Shown: positions 61,665-64,000 of the stretch, piece after piece | How the letters are laid out: every line of letters begins with the position of its first letter | Numbering within the stretch: position 1 is the first letter of the stretch | NCBI RefSeq assembly: GCF_014836775.1 | Contig: NZ_JACSQD010000005.1 | Coordinates: 62,001 to 126,000, forward strand | DNA length: 64,000 nt | From: Arthrobacter gallicola | GTDB taxonomy: Bacteria; Actinomycetota; Actinomycetes; Actinomycetales; Micrococcaceae | Direction of reading: 5' to 3' | Made by a program: the position numbers and the translations under genes | The notes under the pieces: generated by a model | The model's input: only the letters and a program-made list of their open reading frames with translations | Database searches by the model: none | What the model was told of the DNA's origin: nothing

Positions 61665-62665
61665 GCCTGCACCGGCTGCCCAAGCTGCCGGTCCGCTTCC
61701 AGGACCTCGGGATTGAGGATGTTCCGCGGCCTGCGGCCGGCGCAGACCTCCAAAACGTTCTCCACCGTCCGCCGCTTCAGCTCCCCATAGGATTCCTCGC
61801 TGTACCACGCCGCATGGGGAGTCAGGACAGTGTTAGGGCAGGCGATCAGCGGACTGGTGACCGGCAGCGGCTCTTCTTCAAAGACATCCAGCCCCGCAGC
61901 TTGGATGGTCCCTTCCTGAAGGGCGCGGACGAGGGCGTCCGTATCGACGACGCCGCCGCGGCAGGTATTCACCAGAACGGCCGTTGGCTTCATCAGGGAC
62001 AGTGTCTCGGCGTTGATCAGGTGTGCTGTGTTCTTATTCAGCGGCACGTGGAGGCTGACCACATCCGCCGAGGCCAGCAGTTCCTCGAACCCGACGACGC
62101 TCACGCCGTCGTCGGTTACCGTCCCAGCTTCGTGCCTGGGGTCGCAGCCGATGACTGAATAGCCGACGCCGAGCGCCTTCCGGGCGGTCGCCGAGCCGAT
62201 CAGGCCAAGCCCCACTACGCCGAAGACCCTGGTCCGTGTCCGGTGCAGCGGCTGGACCGGAGTCAGGGAGCTCTCCCCGCTGCGCAGGTTGCGGTCCAAC
62301 TGGGCAATCCCCCTGGCGAGGCTGAGCGCCAGGGCCAGGGCATGGTCACTGACGTCTTCCGTGCCGTAGTCCGGGACATTGCAGACGGCGACGCCGTGCC
62401 GGGTGGCCGCGTCAACGTCTACTGTGTCCACACCGACGCCGTACCGCCCAACGGCTTTAAGCCGGGGCAAAGCCGCCAGCACACGTTCGGTGATCGGGGC
62501 GTACTGGACAACAATGCCGTCGGCGTCCTGGGCTGCGGCTATAACTTCATCTTCGGTGTGGCACTGCGCGAGGGTCAGCTCGGCCCCCTGCAGCCGGGCG
62601 GCTTCAATCTCCACGGCGATTGAATCGTGGTCATTGTCGGTAATGACGATAGTCAGCGGGTTCAT
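61661..62665 (-). CDS. D-2-hydroxyacid dehydrogenase (CtBP-like)
   Basis: A 334-residue dehydrogenase. The substrate domain has GRYGVGVDTVDVDAATRHGV; the NAD domain has FGVVGLGLIGSATARKALG; NTCRGGVVDTDAL and PHAAWYSEESY hold the Arg and His of the active site. Relatives reduce 2-keto acids such as 2-ketogluconate or glyoxylate. It starts on the last base of the transporter stop (TAATG). Its role with the alcohol dehydrogenase and SDR is probably to bring a keto-sugar acid into the KDG/KDPG route. Confidence 0.87.
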   Translation of the reverse strand: MNPLTIVITDNDHDSIAVEIEAARLQGAELTLAQCHTEDEVIAAAQDADGIVVQYAPITERVLAALPRLKAVGRYGVGVDTVDVDAATRHGVAVCNVPDYGTEDVSDHALALALSLARGIAQLDRNLRSGESSLTPVQPLHRTRTRVFGVVGLGLIGSATARKALGVGYSVIGCDPRHEAGTVTDDGVSVVGFEELLASADVVSLHVPLNKNTAHLINAETLSLMKPTAVLVNTCRGGVVDTDALVRALQEGTIQAAGLDVFEEEPLPVTSPLIACPNTVLTPHAAWYSEESYGELKRRTVENVLEVCAGRRPRNILNPEVLEADRQLGQPVQA

Positions 62666-64000
62666 TAGTTTGCGTCCTCCTCGGACAACAGGTCGCGGTC
62701 AAGTGTTTCGGGAGACATCAGTGCGGCAGCGAAGCTGATGCCCATCATGACGGTCATGTAGATGGCGACGGGCCACCAGGCTCCGGTGGCTGCCGTGACG
62801 AGTGCCGAGCAGATCAGCGGAGCGATTCCACCGCCGAAGACCGAGGAGAACTCCCGGCCCAGGGCTACGCCGGCGTACCGGTAGCGCGATCCGAAGAGTT
62901 CGGGGAAGTAGGCTGCCTGCACACCCACGGTTCCCTGCGCGGCGAAGATAAAGCCGAGCACGATAACCAGGGCGATGAGGAAGAGGCTGCCCGTGTTCAG
63001 CAGCAGGAAGGCCGGAACCGGGAAGACCAGAAGGAAGCCGGTCGCGATCAGGTACATCCGCCGCCGGCCGAACCGGTCCGAGAGCGAACCAAAGACCACA
63101 GCGGAGACGCACGCGAAAAGAGCACCGGCCAGCAGCACCTTGGGAATAAACGTGGAATCGACCGAGAGCTGGGTGATCAGGTAACTGCCCAGGAATACCT
63201 GGAAGATGTACGAGTGCGCGTTGGCTCCGACATTCATAAAGAACACCCGGGCCAGCCCGCGCCGTCCGTGCTTGACCACGTCGGCGACAGGGGTGCGCTG
63301 GCGTTCCACCACGCCCTCGTTCTTCAATTCCTTGAAGACCGGGGATTCGTCCATCTTGCGGCGGATCACGTACGCGGCAATGGTCACGAAGATTGAACTG
63401 AAGAACACCAGTCGCCAGCCATAGGAGAGCAGCTGCTCCTCGGGCATCAGCTGGACCAGGATCCACACAATGGCGCCCATTGCAGTGCCGGCGGCGGCTC
63501 CAACAAAGACCAGCGAAGCGTACCGGCCGCGCCGGCCTCTGGCAGCAGTTTCCGTCAGCAGGACCACTCCCCCGGCCTGCTCAGCGCCGGCGCCGAAGCC
63601 CTGGAAGAAACGGCAGGCGACCAGCAGGAGCGGCGCGAGAATCCCGACCTGTTCGTACGTCGGCAGGAGCCCAATGATGAAGGTCGCAGTTCCCATCAGG
63701 AACAGCGTCGCTACCATCACCCACTTGCGGCCCAGCCGGTCGCCAAACTTGGAGAAGAAGAGCCCGCCGAGCGGCCGTGCCCCGAAACCGACTGCATAGG
63801 CGCCAAAGGAGGCAATGATCCCGATGGCCGGCTCCACGTTGGGGAAGAAGATTTGATTAAAGATAATCGCGGAGGCAGTGCCGTAGATAACGAAGTCAAA
63901 TTGTTCGAGCGCAGTACCGATCAGCCCCGCCCATGCTGCCCGGCGGACAGTCTGTGGGCTGGCAGTTGGTACAGCAGGTGGTTTCGGTGGGCCTTGAACA
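62665..64000 (-). CDS. MHS-family (metabolite:H+ symporter) MFS transporter, 5' end missing
   Basis: The reading frame is open to the window edge, so the start is not seen; at least 444 codons are present. Segments LEQFDFVIYGTASAIIFNQ, then RPLGGLFFSKFGDRLGRKW and CRFFQGFGAGAEQAGG, belong to the MHS group (KgtP, ShiA, ProP relatives) that import organic acids with protons. Twelve membrane segments are expected. It is first of the visible operon, and the likely cargo is the sugar acid catabolised by the enzymes downstream. Confidence 0.9.
   Translation of the reverse strand, partial: VQGPPKPPAVPTASPQTVRRAAWAGLIGTALEQFDFVIYGTASAIIFNQIFFPNVEPAIGIIASFGAYAVGFGARPLGGLFFSKFGDRLGRKWVMVATLFLMGTATFIIGLLPTYEQVGILAPLLLVACRFFQGFGAGAEQAGGVVLLTETAARGRRGRYASLVFVGAAAGTAMGAIVWILVQLMPEEQLLSYGWRLVFFSSIFVTIAAYVIRRKMDESPVFKELKNEGVVERQRTPVADVVKHGRRGLARVFFMNVGANAHSYIFQVFLGSYLITQLSVDSTFIPKVLLAGALFACVSAVVFGSLSDRFGRRRMYLIATGFLLVFPVPAFLLLNTGSLFLIALVIVLGFIFAAQGTVGVQAAYFPELFGSRYRYAGVALGREFSSVFGGGIAPLICSALVTAATGAWWPVAIYMTVMMGISFAAALMSPETLDRDLLSEEDAN

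Overview
The window is chromosomal DNA of a high-GC actinobacterium, most likely an Arthrobacter-like member of the Micrococcaceae. The evidence is the GC-rich codon use, many GTG/TTG starts, several probable leaderless starts (TANNNT box 6-8 nt before ATG), actinobacterial families (DUF4439, DUF4081-GNAT, AcdH-type acyl-CoA dehydrogenase) and the conserved order dxr-rseP-ispG-GNAT-proS ... rimP-nusA-ylxR-infB-rbfA-truB-ribF-rpsO-pnp-M16 protease-dapB, nearly all on the minus strand. No rRNA, tRNA, CRISPR, integrase or transposase was seen.

Layout. 1-6981: 5' end of dapB, then a molybdenum cofactor set (moeA-moaC-mogA-moaE on minus; moaA-moaD on plus) around a membrane-anchored sulfite-oxidase-fold molybdoenzyme and a tyrosine phosphatase. 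7118-15017: M16 protease, pnp, rpsO, ribF, three small membrane proteins and truB. 15131-22047: an insertion on plus between truB and rbfA, with a leaderless aminotransferase, a secreted GH3 glycosidase with a PA14 insert, a secreted ScyD/ScyE-type protein, and a 0.75-kb array of 52-bp repeats. 22117-27809: rbfA, infB, ylxR, nusA, rimP, with a ladder of overlapping mini-cistrons between ylxR and infB. 27897-35083: DUF4439 protein, aminoglycoside-kinase-like protein, TSUP permease, proS, and a divergent GntR regulator/CynX-type transporter pair. 35186-43929: duplicated lipoproteins, GNAT, ispG, YciI, a SatD-like regulator with a membrane partner, rseP, dxr and an NAD(P)-binding protein.

43991-58134 is branched-chain amino acid and short-chain acyl-CoA catabolism. 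A seven-gene minus operon (MCC beta and alpha, acyl-CoA dehydrogenase, 3-oxoacid CoA-transferase A and B, MaoC hydratase, CitE-like lyase) fits leucine breakdown and is divergent from a TetR regulator across two palindromic operators. The branched-chain 2-oxoacid dehydrogenase genes bkdA-bkdB-bkdC (no E3) lie next to an Lrp-type regulator. 58141-64000 is a sugar-acid operon (MHS-type transporter, 2-hydroxyacid dehydrogenase, zinc alcohol dehydrogenase, KduD/IdnO-like SDR, KDPG aldolase, KDG kinase) facing an IclR regulator. The enzymes suggest that keto-sugar acids are reduced and fed to the Entner-Doudoroff end steps, giving pyruvate and glyceraldehyde-3-phosphate.

The least explained pieces are the 52-bp repeat array with inverted members (about 21111-21871), the mini-cistron ladder (25660-25764), the face-to-face leaderless promoters sharing one palindrome (33759-33771), the SatD-like/membrane pair with its 20-bp palindrome (40488-40507), and the perfect 16-bp inverted repeat with a T-rich loop (32968-33013).
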